Assembly: GCA_019802505.1 (NCBI GenBank)
Contig: JAFMOC010000016.1
Coordinates: 402,501 to 466,500 of the forward strand
Length of the DNA: 64,000 nt
Origin: Corydoras sp. C115
Taxonomy: Eukaryota > Chordata > Actinopteri > Siluriformes > Callichthyidae
Direction: 5' to 3'
The translations under genes were made by a program, and so were the position numbers. Positions 42,786-54,770 of this stretch are shown here, piece by piece (within the stretch, counting starts at the first letter, position 1; each line of letters starts with the position of its first letter). Under the pieces are notes generated by a model, which was not told where the DNA came from, ran no database searches, and worked only from the letters and a program-made list of their open reading frames with translations.

Positions 42786-45700
42786 TGTACAGTGATGGTC
42801 TTGAGATTTTACCAGGAAGGTTTTTGTTTTATTTGAAAGTTATAGAAAATGCTAATTAGAATAAAAATGTAATGGACTGTATAGGCATTAAATCTGCCCT
42901 CTCCACCCCTGTAGACAGGGCAATGTGCTGACGTGGCTCTCTCAGGGTTTGGCCGGTTCCTTTCCTCAGCCTGCCACGGTCAGCAAACTGGACAGACCTG
43001 ATGCCAAGGTACAAAACGTTCTAAACAGAACCAAGAAAGACATTTAGATTCAAATCATGTGTGATGTCATACAGGATCTGATACTTTATCACTTCAGATT
43101 TGTTCATCACCTAGAAACAGTAGTTAAGTTTGATGTTGTCTCAATGATTTACAATCAGAATAACACAAATCAGAACAGTATGTGATCTTTGTTCAATAAT
43201 TCAGATTACAGATCAAAATATTGTTTATTCTTTCTGAGAATATAACATTAAATTAATATTTCAACATTTAAAACAAACAGGGTTTAAATATCATCATCAC
43301 TCTGTTTACAGCAGGAAACAATCACAGTAACCAGCAGGTACGACTTTACTGTTTAAACTGTGTGCATGCGTGGTGCGTGAGTGTGTGCATGTTTGTGTGT
43401 GTATTAACATCTCAGTCACATCTATAACCTGTTATTTATTATGTGTTATCATCATCATCATCATCATCATCATGGATTGCAGTAAAGCTGAAGAAGAGTG
43501 AGTAAACATGCTATCATGCTAATGCTAAAGCTAATGCACTGCTAGTAGGAATAAAGTTCTAGAGAATACGTTTAATGGGTTTAACTGCAGAACTTATTTA
43601 AATAATTGTGGAGCCTGAATGACAAATAAACACTTAGTTCTGCTGAATCCTAACCCTGAATCCTGCTTAGTTCTCCATCAGTTCCTCACACAGAAGTCAT
43701 GCAGCTTCAGTCTCCTGCGCTGATTAATCCACAAGATCTTACAGAAGTGTTACAGAGCTTCCTTTGTGGAGAAACTGTGGAGAAAGGGTTCTTTAACTTA
43801 AAGGTTTTAGCACTTAAAGAGGTTCCTCCACAGTTCCAAACTGAAGAACCAAGGTTCTCTAGGGATCTTGTAGCTTTAACGCTTTAGCTTTTTACAGGGG
43901 CATGGTAGTTCAGTGGTTAGGGTGTTGGGCTATCAATCTGAAAGTTGGGGGTTCAAATTCCAGGTCCACTGGAGTTACCAATGTGGGTCCTTGAGCAAGA
44001 CCCTTAACCCTCATTGCTCCAGGGATGTTGTGATTAACCTTGTGCTCACCTTGTAAGTCGCTTTGGATAAAAGTGTCCAATAAATGACCAAATGTAAATG
44101 TAACGGTGTACACTTCAGTTAGAACAGCATATGATGACATGTTCTATCATCAGGTCTGATGACTTCACTCCACTCACCGCTCTCTTTCTTTTATAGGACC
44201 GGAGTGATCAGCTGGATCGTACAGGGATTAGGCAAAGTGGTTCCCCAACCTGATGATAAACATAAACAGCCGGCGTGTGAGGAAGCTCCTGAGGTTCGAT
44301 TACAGCATCCGGTTAAAGCATCTGATCAGACCTGAGAGTGGATGATCACTCTGACTGTGCTGAATCTGTGATGCTCACAGTGTTTTTTAAAAGTAAAACA
44401 ACAAAGTGTCTTTTACATTTTTATTTTTAAATTGTTTAGGTTCCAAAGGCTGCAGTGGAGGTAAATGTGGAACCCACTGTGAGTATGTCATTACATTGTA
44501 TGATTACATTATTATTTTACAGATATTAATATAAGTTCATGTGGGCGGTACAGCGGCTTAGTGGTTAGCACGTTCGCCTAGGGATTCCCGGTTTGAATCC
44601 TAATCTGGGTGGAGTTTCCATGTTCTCCCCGTGTCCACGTGGGTTTCCTCCGGGTTCTCCGGTTTCCGCCCTCAGTCCAAAAACATGGCTCAAGGTGAAT
44701 TGAATTCTCCAAATTACCCCATGTATAGTATATATAGAGTGTGTCTGTCTTTTGATCTGCTTTTGATTTAAATGTTCTGTAAACACCTGACAGGTACAGG
44801 AAGTGAAAGAGATTAAAGCAGGTGAGTCTGACTCCCTCATATTAAACATTAACCTCTTTAACTTTGATGAGGTTATGAATGTGTTATCATATACACTCAG
44901 AGCCTGTGGTGGAGGTTCATGATGAAGACCCTGAAGAAGATAAGTCTATAACTCCAAGGTACCACATTTATACATTTAAAAAGCTTAGAGGTTCTAATTC
45001 AGAGAGAGTCACAGTAGTAGTAACGATACAGTCTTGACTGTAGGGGGTCCTGTTAGGGGTCCTGATGATGGTTCCAAAAGACATAAGATGGGGAGTTACA
45101 TTTCATTTACAGGTTCTAATATTTTTGTTCTTCAGGGTAGTGGAGTGGATAAAGCAGGGTTTTGAGATGGTGGTTCCTCAGCCTGGACCTTCTACACCCA
45201 GTACAGAAACTGAAACTAAAAAAGAAAGTGCACTTCCTGAACCTGCTCTACAAGGTAAAGGTTCTAAAAGTTTCACTTCAGGATGAGAGGATTTAACACA
45301 GATAAATGATTTGACATGAAAACTGATCTGAACTGAATCATTCGTGTATTGTTATTTCAGCTTCTGCATCCTCTCCACCTGATGAAAGCTTCAAAATCAT
45401 AAAGTAAGTCTCGGGAACCTCAGGTTGCCAAACTGTATATCCATCCATTCATTATCTCCCACTTTATCCTCTACTAGGGGGGGGGGGGGTTCCCCATGCC
45501 TATCCAGGGAAGAACGTTTTGGGCGCTGGGCAGATACACCAAGGACAGGGCGCCAATCTATTGCTGGGCACACACGCACTCACACAGACACACACACACT
45601 CTATATGGGGCAATTTAGAGAATTTAATTGACTTGATCCATGTTTTGGACTGTGGGAGGAACCCGGTGAACCCGGAGGAAATCCACACGGACACGGGGAG

Positions 45701-45873
45701 AACATGGAAACGCCACCCAGATTCAAATCAGAAATCCCTAGTGCTGAGAGGTGAACGTGCTAACCACTAAAAGCCAGTGTTCCGCCCAGATTGTATATAT
45801 TCTCTATTAATAATCTGGAATAAATCTTATTAAGTGATCAAGCATAAAGCTCTATATGATAACCCTAACCCTA

Positions 45874-45909
<36 letters not shown>

Positions 45910-47290
45910 CTTTGTTCCATCACAGTGTGGATGGAGAATCTAAGTGAGTACATGTGACGTCTTTAATGAAGTTTTTGATGATTTTGGTTTTATTGTTTTT
46001 AAGGCCCTCAGTCTGTCAGCTGAATGCTTCTCTTTGTTTTTTACTTTTTGAAGTGTGGTTGGTTGGATTGTGCAGGGAATCGAACGCATCATGCCACAGC
46101 CCGTTCAAAAGGCAAAGGAGGTGAGTGAGCGTGTGAGATTTTTAAAAAGTGTCAGAATTTTTAAAAATCTTTATTTTGATGTTTTCTATTTTTAACAGGA
46201 GACCTCAGATGAAGTTCAGAGCAGTAAGTCTAACATATTTAGTTTCATAAACACATTTTACAGAAATTCAGTACAGAGGTTATTATGGGATGTCCATTCC
46301 CCCAATATAATTATTGTGAATGGAAACTCTTCATATGTAAAAACGTAACAATTCTTAGAGAATGTTAAATAAAGTTAAAGATTGACTTTATTCTGTAAGT
46401 TGTAGGAACTGATCTTCAAAACATCCAAAAAAATATAAATTAAAATCTAATTTCAGGACAGTTCAGAGATGACTTTAAAACTTGTTTTTGTTTCGGTTTA
46501 CTCACTATGTATTATTATTATTTATTTATTGGTTTATTGATATCTCCCTGCTCATTATTCAGATAGTAGTTTTATAGTTTTATTTCTTTATTTTGTTCCT
46601 GCTGTGGTCGTGTCTTAACACAGGCATTGTTTTATACTAATTGTATTAAGATTCTGATCAGTGCTCTGTCCTCCTCTTCCTCCTGTAAATGATGCACAAC
46701 AGTATTATAATTCTACTTTCTTCACCATTAAACATGAAAAAATATTCCATTTATTCAGTTTGATTAATTCTGGACGATGATCCTAAGCAAAACTGCTTGA
46801 TTAAAAAACATTGAAAGTCAGCTTGTTTTTGGGACCCTAGATTAACCTAGTTCCTCTTCTCCTTCTGTTCCAGGGGAGAAGGTCATGAGAGCCCCCTGAA
46901 CAAAAGGAGACGACGACTGGGACAAAGAGAGTGCGATAGCTATTCAGATACATATAGACTCATAATAGCTCTGTCTCAAATCCTCACTGCAAATGAGCTT
47001 CACTACTCTGTTCCATTTACACAGTCTGATCGAACAGCAGCTTTACAGTCTGACTGTCTGGGGGATGCTTCTGTACATTCTGTGTGAAAACATCAGTATT
47101 TTCTGTAAAGAACTAATTTAATAAAGCATTTTCTGTAAAGTTTTGTATCCACTATTTTTTTTTACTGAATTTAAAAGCTCAGCCTGTCATTAACCCTTTA
47201 ATTTGTGATCAAACTGCTAAAGTAAAGTCACTAATTGGGTCAAAGGTGAGGAGACACACCATGGACAGGTATCCAGTCCACTGCAGGGCA

Positions 47291-47330
<40 letters not shown>

Positions 47331-50300
47331 ACACTCTAACAGTCTATTAAAATTTAAATTGAATAATATTTCCTTCATCAATTAGATTATTGTTTATAAT
47401 TTCTATTACTCATACAATTATAAACCATTAAATAATATGCATCATTATTTAAATAAAAGTGTGTCATATCTTATACTTAAACTAAGGTTTCTTTTTGTCT
47501 TCATATGGCTCAGTCTGCATCCTGCAGGACATCACACAGGAGGAGCATCAGCTGGTGGTGCAGGACCTGGTGATGGCGGCGTCTTCAGACTGGGAGCAAG
47601 AGTTGGAGGAACAGAACTGTCTTGACGCTCAAACAGATGATCACAGTCTCCCCCTGCTGGAGGATCAGAGTCACCCACTGCTACAGGACCAGTGTCTCCC
47701 CCTGTTTGCAAATCGGGAACTTAACAGTCCTCCTCACCACTTAAACTCCCAACAGGAGGATGCGGAAACGCAGACAGAGTGCTGGACTCCTCTCATGGAG
47801 AAGATCAAACGGGAGGCACAGGAAGCTGCAGTTGCCTCCATCCAGGAGAGGTCAGAGTAATATGTAATATTTATTATTTTCATAAATATGTTCAATGGAA
47901 TGGGCGGCACAGTGGCTTAGTGGTTAGCACGTTCGTCTCTCAGTGCTAGGGATTCCCGGTTCGAATCCCCATCTGGGTGGAGTTTCCATGTTCTCCCTGT
48001 GTCTGCGTGGGTTTCCTCCGGGTTCTCCGGTTTCCTCCCACAGTCCAAAAACATGGATCAAGGTCAATTGAATTCTCCAAATTGCCCCATATAGAGTGTG
48101 TTTGTGTGAGTGAGTGAGTGTGCCCAGCGATAGATTGGTGCCCTGTCCTGGGTGCATCTGCCCAGCGCCCGAAATGTTCTCCCCTGGATGGGCATGGGGA
48201 ACCCCACTGCGACCCTAATAGAGGATAAAGCGGGAGATAATGAATGAATGAATGTTATTTGGAGGGCGGCATGGTGGCTTAGTGGTTAGCATGTTCACCT
48301 CTCAGTTTCCATGTTCTCCCCGTGTCCACGTGGGCTCCCTCCCGATTCTCCAGTTTCCTCCCACGGTCCAAAAACATGGATCAAGGTCAATTGAATTCTC
48401 CAAATTGCCCCATATAGAGTGTGTTTGTGTGAGTGAGTGAGTGAGTGTGCCCAGCGATAGATAGGTGCCCTGTCCTGGGTGCATCTGCCCAGCGCCCGAA
48501 ATGTTCTCCCCTGGATGGGCATGGGGAACCCCACCGCGACCCTAATAAAGGATAAAGTGGGAGATAATGAATGTTCATTGGAGGGCGGCATGGTGGCTTA
48601 GTGGTTAGCATGTTCACCTCTCAGTTTCCATGTTCTCCCCGTGTCCACGTGGGCTTCCTCCCGATTCTCCGGTTTCCTCCCACGGTCCAAAAACATGGAT
48701 CAAGGTCAATTGAATTCTCCAAATTGCCCCATATAGAGTGTGTTTGTGTGAGTGAGTGAGTGAGTGTGCCCAGCGATAGATTGGTGCCCTGTCCTGGGTG
48801 TATCTGCCCAGCGCCCGAAATGTTCTCCCCTGGATGGGCATGGGGAATCCCCCCCCTGCTACCCTAATATAGGATAAAGTGGAAGATAATGGATGGATAT
48901 TCAATGGATAAATAAAAAGCAGATGAGAAGTTTGCATGTATTATGTGCAGGCTGGAGCAAGAGAGGTTGGAGGCAGCACGGATGGCAGAGGAGTTGGCAC
49001 GACAGGCTGCTGAGTTGGCAGTGAGACAGCTGGAGAAAGAACAAACTGTCATCAGAGTCACAGAGCTTGAACTGGTGTATGAACAAGATCATGTGATGCA
49101 GTAAGGGTGCCAAAATGTGTGTGTGTGTGTGTGTGTGTGTTTTATCCACACTCATGTTTTGTTTCTTTTAAAGACTTTCAAACATCCAGGAGGAGAATGA
49201 AGAAGATCCAGAGTAAGTTTTCTATTGTATGTTCTCCTCTCCTGTATCTTCACCTCAGTTATTTCTCTTCTTCTCTCTCGCGTCTCTCAAGTCAAATTCT
49301 TTGCACTGTGAGAATGAAGTGCTGATGGGAGTGAAGATTACGTTTCTCTTTTTATGTGTGATTAATATCTTCGGTTCTGTGTTTATTCTGTACAGGTTAC
49401 AGCTGTTGCGAGAGGAAAGTGAGGAGGACAGTGGAGAGAGTAGGAGCACAGAGTAAGAGGCTTTACCACAAAAGAACAAACATTAGAGGAACTCAAACCT
49501 ACAGCCTCTTCTAACTACATATATACTCCACACAGCAAGAGTGTAAACCCCTTAATCACAGCTAAAGTTCTGCTACCAAGCTTTCTGAAGAAAATACCAC
49601 CTTTTTTTAGCATTTTGTTTATTTGTTCCAATAGTGAGTCATTTTATTGCAGCCTTTAAAGCTGTGTTGAGTAAATTAAACATTAATGTGGTATACTTTC
49701 TAAGATTTTAATGACCCAGTTTCTGTCCCTTCGGTCTCAAATTCCTCAGAACGCGTTCATGTGTATAAGGTTTTCTGTTCAGAAGCTTTTAGGATCAGAG
49801 GCAGTAGAGTTCAAACTGCCTGCTGAGTTCTGGATTTAAGAGTTAGAACTTCAAACATATAACTGTCCTCTTTTTCTTCTCGCGGCTTTGTTGGACCTTC
49901 CCCCATGGGGAACAGATCTTATATTAAACGGTACGTTCTTTGGTTCCTAAAACTAAATATACTGTATACACAACATGCTCCAACAATTTAAACTGCAATA
50001 AATAAACACATTAATAACTTCAACTAGAACTGTACTAAAAATGTTACACTATATACTACAAATACACCCTACTTAGGGAGTAAATCATCATGTGTATTCT
50101 AAAGTGCACCTCATAGGGTAAAATGTAATGTCTGATATTTAATATCTAATGTAAATTTTATATTTAACATTCCTTTCACAGGTGTCTGATGGATGTTTGT
50201 CTCATTGAAGAGATAACAGAGATGATCCCCCAAAAAGAGGAGTCACCAGAGACTTTAACTCCAGAGAAACCCACTTCGGAATGTCAGTCCGTGCTACACG

Positions 50301-53300
50301 AGAGCTCATGTCCAGAGCCTGCTGTCCAATCGAAGCCCGCTACCAGTACTGCACCTTCATCCGCAGGAACTTCAGTTACCATCCAACCTGAATCATTTGC
50401 CCTTGGTACCTCACCTCCAGCACTTACACAGGTAACAGCGTGTCATGCACCATGGAATCAATAGAATCTGGAGACCCACCCTGTTTTTAGGCTTTGTGCA
50501 TGATCATCTAATCTAAATCTGATCTCTTACTTTACAGATGGATGAGGCTATTGAGGAGAAAGGGGGAGGTCAGTACAGAAGTCTGAGAATATTCATATAA
50601 CATGTTCATTCGTTCATTATCTTCTGCTTAATCCTCTACTAGAGTTTTGTTATAACACATACAATTGTGACATTAGACATTGATCTTCATCCTTCTCTGT
50701 TAATTCATGGTGATGTGACTGCAGACTCCATCTATGTTTCGTTAATAGATTTCATTCTTCAGGAAACAAGTTAAACTGTTGTTCTGATACATCCTCTTTG
50801 ATTTCAGAATGTCCGAGTGTGGAGGCGGAGGAGGAGCATGAAGATGGAGCTGTTGGTGCCTTTCCTCAAATCATTGAACCCCAGGAGTCCAATGGTATCA
50901 CTCTTACTGTTCCTGTGATCACCTCTCACAGGTGAGTCGCACATTAGAACCAGGACTCAGAGGTCCAACAAAAGGTCCTCACAAAAAATGTAACTCTAAC
51001 TGTAAGTGAATAAACAGTTTCTTTCAAAACCTACATGTGGCTAGCGGTAAAGAAGCCTGTAGTCCTTCACAGGTGCAACACGGCGCTGATGCGATATGGT
51101 TCAGACACACCTGTACCGTTATTTCTGCAGGTGCATCTGAAGCAAATTTCTTCCTTCACAATGGAGACACGACAATAATGAGACATTACACTCATACCCT
51201 GCATCAGTTTGGAGGAGTGCATCCACCAATACTGTGCTTCTCCTGCATGCATGTTACCGTGCACGGCTTATCGACTATATATTGCTATGACCAGCAATAT
51301 GACTACATATATATGACTATGGCTTGGTGGCATTTTAATTTTTAAAAGGCAAGCTCTCTGGGGGGTTTTCTTTTTTTATTTTCCTTTTAATTTTTATTGT
51401 ATTATTTTTTAGCCAACCTTCACTTGGGGATTGTGTGAGCATGGTGTGCCCCGCGATCCACGCCACCTCGCCACCACATGTCAATGCACACCATAAGCTG
51501 TAATATAAAGTGCTGAGCAATACACAGAAGTTTGTAGGTGTCACGTTGTCAGGAACTATTCACACGATGTAAGATGTGCGTTCGCCCTGAGACATTTATA
51601 TAGCTTTTATCATGTTTATTTGTTAAAAGTAAATGACCGTTTTTAATTTGTCTCCTGTGGTTCTGTCTCATGTGGTTGGGTCCGGCATGCTCACATGTTT
51701 CACCTGCATGACGAGCCCTGTCACAGTGCTAACTGTATGGATGTTTTGGTTAATATGATTTTAATTTCTGTCCCGCTGCAGTAAAGCTGTGCATGTTGAG
51801 TGAGTCTTTTCTACCTTCATACTCTGTCTCTGAGATGTTGGTTTTGCTGTGTTCTGATTCTCAGTTAACACAACTCTGTTTATGATTTAGAAACCTTTTT
51901 CCAGCTGATGGAACAGAGAAGGAGGAAGATGTAACTGGTCAGTATGGCCTTCTGACAGTAGAGGAAGAGTGAGTGCACACAGCCACAGCTCAACATCCCT
52001 AAAATCATCTTTACACCAGTTAAACATACTAAATGTGCCTGACTCCAACCTCAGAGGACTGGAGCTGTGTCTATATAAAGTGAAGCACATACATTCAATC
52101 AAGTCAAGTCAAGTCAAGTAATTTATTTATATAGCGCTTTTTACAACAGTACATTGTCACAAAGCAGCTTTACAGAATGAAAAGCCTTTAAACCCCCAAA
52201 GAGCAAGCCGAAGCGACAGTGGCAAGAAAAAACTCCCTTTTATGTTGTTATTTAAGGAAGAAACCTTGGGAGGACCAAGACTCAATGGGGGACTCATCCT
52301 CCTTGAGCGGCCGGACAGCAACAACAGTGTAGAACAGCCATGTCCAGATACTAAACAAATGGAAAAACTAACATCATACCTTAATAGCATGTATGAGTCT
52401 CTCTTCGGGAGTCTCCAGTTGTTCGACCTCTTGCTGTCTGTCTTTCTCAGTTGTTCCGAGAGGCCTCTGTCAGCTGCCAGTCAGACCAGTGTCGTGATGA
52501 ACGAACGTCTGCAGGAGCTGATTAAATTGTTTAGGCAACGAACCGAACGAGCTAAAGAGCGACTGGTGGATCCAGATGAGTCTGAGGAGGAGAGTCCTTC
52601 AGCATGTGAGGCAAATGGCTTAGAACTTTAGAACCTGACCTTATACAGAATTCCAGTTTAAATGCTGTTCTGTTGGAAAAACTAGGTAAAGATGTCCTTA
52701 TGAACCGTTCCTTTATTTCTTTATTATACTTTATTATTTCCAGTATCTCACTTTAAACCTTTAGTTTCATAACTAAACTAAACATTTCCTGTTTGATTAA
52801 CATCTTCAAATCATTATATTAACTTCAGTGGGTTAACATTATTTTTTTTTTTGCATGTTTAGCACCTGTTAAAGCTAGCGCACCTCCACCACCTCCTCCT
52901 CCACCTCAAGAGGAGAAGAAGGAGGTTCCTGTTGAAGAAGAGACTGTAGAGGAGGAGCAATACCTGGAGTTCATGGGTTATCAGTTCAAAGTACCCAAGA
53001 TGCCCCTCATGCCTTACTGGCTGAGAGCTGCAGCGCAGTATCGGTTCCCATCCAGCATCGACCCGTTCACTGGTGAGAGCACTGACCTTGTGTAGCTCAC
53101 TTTGTGTTTGAGACAAAGCGTTCCATTTTTGTTTGTACAACTCTAAAGTTGAGTAAAGGATAGCTGCTCTAGCTCTGTTTCTATTATTTATATTTTAATA
53201 AAGTGAATGTCCATTTAAATTCTGTTTTATTAGAACCATATTTATAATTGAACTGTTATTAAGTTTAAATCAGACAATCCTTTTTTGATTTAGCTTCATT

Positions 53301-54688
53301 TTTGCAAAATTAACTCAAAATTAAAATCATTTAATTGATTATTGAACATGATGGATGAGTGGAGATGGTTCTATTAGCTTTAATAATCAGTTATTATTGA
53401 TTGATTAATGATTGTTTCACAGTTTTGTACGTGTGTGTCTGGTAGATATGATTTACGTCGTTTGGCTGTTTTTCGTGATGTGTGCATGGAACTATAATGT
53501 CTGGCTGATCCCGGTGCGCTGGGCGTTCCCCTACCAAACACAAGAGAACATTCATCTCTGGCTTTTGGCTGATTACCTGTGTGACACCATTTACATCTTG
53601 GACATCCTGGTGTTCCAGCCCAGACTGCAATTTGTCCGAGGAGGAGACATAGTGGTACGTCCTGTGAGGTTGCTACACATTTCATTATCTATACGCCCTG
53701 AGGGAAATAATTTGTCATTTGGAATCAGGAGGTTATTCTAATGTTCTACATTACAGTTTAATCCAGCACAGCTGTTAATAAAACTTGGGAACATGTTTGT
53801 GGTTAGAACACTGTTATAGCAGTTCAGTGTTGTCAGAGCTCAGTGCTGAAACTTTGTGTGGAAGCTGTGTCACTGTTTCTCCTGTATCTCTCTCAGTGTA
53901 AGAAAAAGGACATGAGGGAACACTACATGGGAACCGAGCGCTTCAAGGTGAGCAGGTTAACACTCAGGTTGTGGGTTCAGTGCTTCACCTGATGGTAAAG
54001 TGTTGGATTAATGGCTGAATGTTTTTTAGATGGATATGATCAGTCTGTTCCCTCTGGATTTTTTGTTCTTTTTCACCGGAGTTAAACCTCTCCTGCGCTT
54101 TCCTCGCCTTCTGAAGGTATTAATAATGACAGACAGAGGAGATAGACATTATATAAATATAAATTATAAATCTATTTAATGTTGATGTAGTTACTCTTTG
54201 ATGTAATAAAGATGGACTTTTTATTGAAGCTTATATAGGTAGTGACATGTAGGCTACATGTTTACATAGAACTAAAGTGATGGATCAGTATCTTGTTCTT
54301 TCAGTACATGGCTTTCTTTGAATTTAATGATCGTCTGGAGGCTGTAATGAAAAAAGCATATATTTACAGGTAAGTTTCCATCACAGGATCCATTTTAAAT
54401 ACAGAACTGTTTCTCTTTTAAAGGGGTTTCGGACCTTTATGTGTTCTGCATTTATCGTTTATTAAACATTTTTGTGTTCCTCTTAATGTTCTCTAGAGTG
54501 ATCAGGACCAGTGCATACCTGCTCTACTCCCTGCACTGTAATGCATGTCTGTTCTATTGGGGTTCTGATTATGAAGGTCTCGGTTCCACCAAGTGGGTCT
54601 ATGATGGCAGAGGGAACAGGTGGCAACCCCCCACCCCATACCATTATTTTATATTTTTATTCAAATAATTATGTATATAGTTTATATA

Positions 54689-54770
<82 letters not shown>

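Larger units (their letters stand above)
42316..46223 (+). other. cngb1: cngb1 GARP region with five W...PQP repeats
   Basis: Exons 1-15 encode a Pro/Glu-rich soluble domain. Five short repeats each sit in their own exon: FSWIVKVVPQP (exon 1), VLTWLSQGLAGSFPQP (exon 4), VISWIVQGLGKVVPQP (exon 7), VVEWIKQGFEMVVPQP (exon 11), VVGWIVQGIERIMPQP (exon 14). Short acidic, Thr/Lys-rich linker exons separate them. Mammalian GARP has four such repeats (R1-R4), thought to hold the channel to peripherin-2 at disc rims (family knowledge). The fifth repeat here is seen directly. Confidence 0.85.
47514..52605 (+). other. cngb1: cngb1 Glu-rich linker and N-terminal calmodulin-type segment
   Basis: Exons 16-25 join the repeats to the channel. 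Exon 16 contains a tandem LPLLEDQ/HPLLQDQ/LPLF repeat. Exon 17 is a long amphipathic heptad-like helix (EQERLEAARMAEELARQAAE). Exons 18-24 are acidic and Pro-rich. Exon 25 matches the conserved segment just before the channel, NERLQELIKLFRQRTERAKE, equivalent to human [20 protein letters not shown], in the region reported to bind calmodulin. Confidence 0.8.

Noticed and set aside
44341..44440. Stop codon in cngb1 exon 7 read-through as evidence of a pseudogene
   Set aside because: All 39 exons join in frame to a full-length channel with an intact pore and nucleotide-binding domain, so the gene looks functional.
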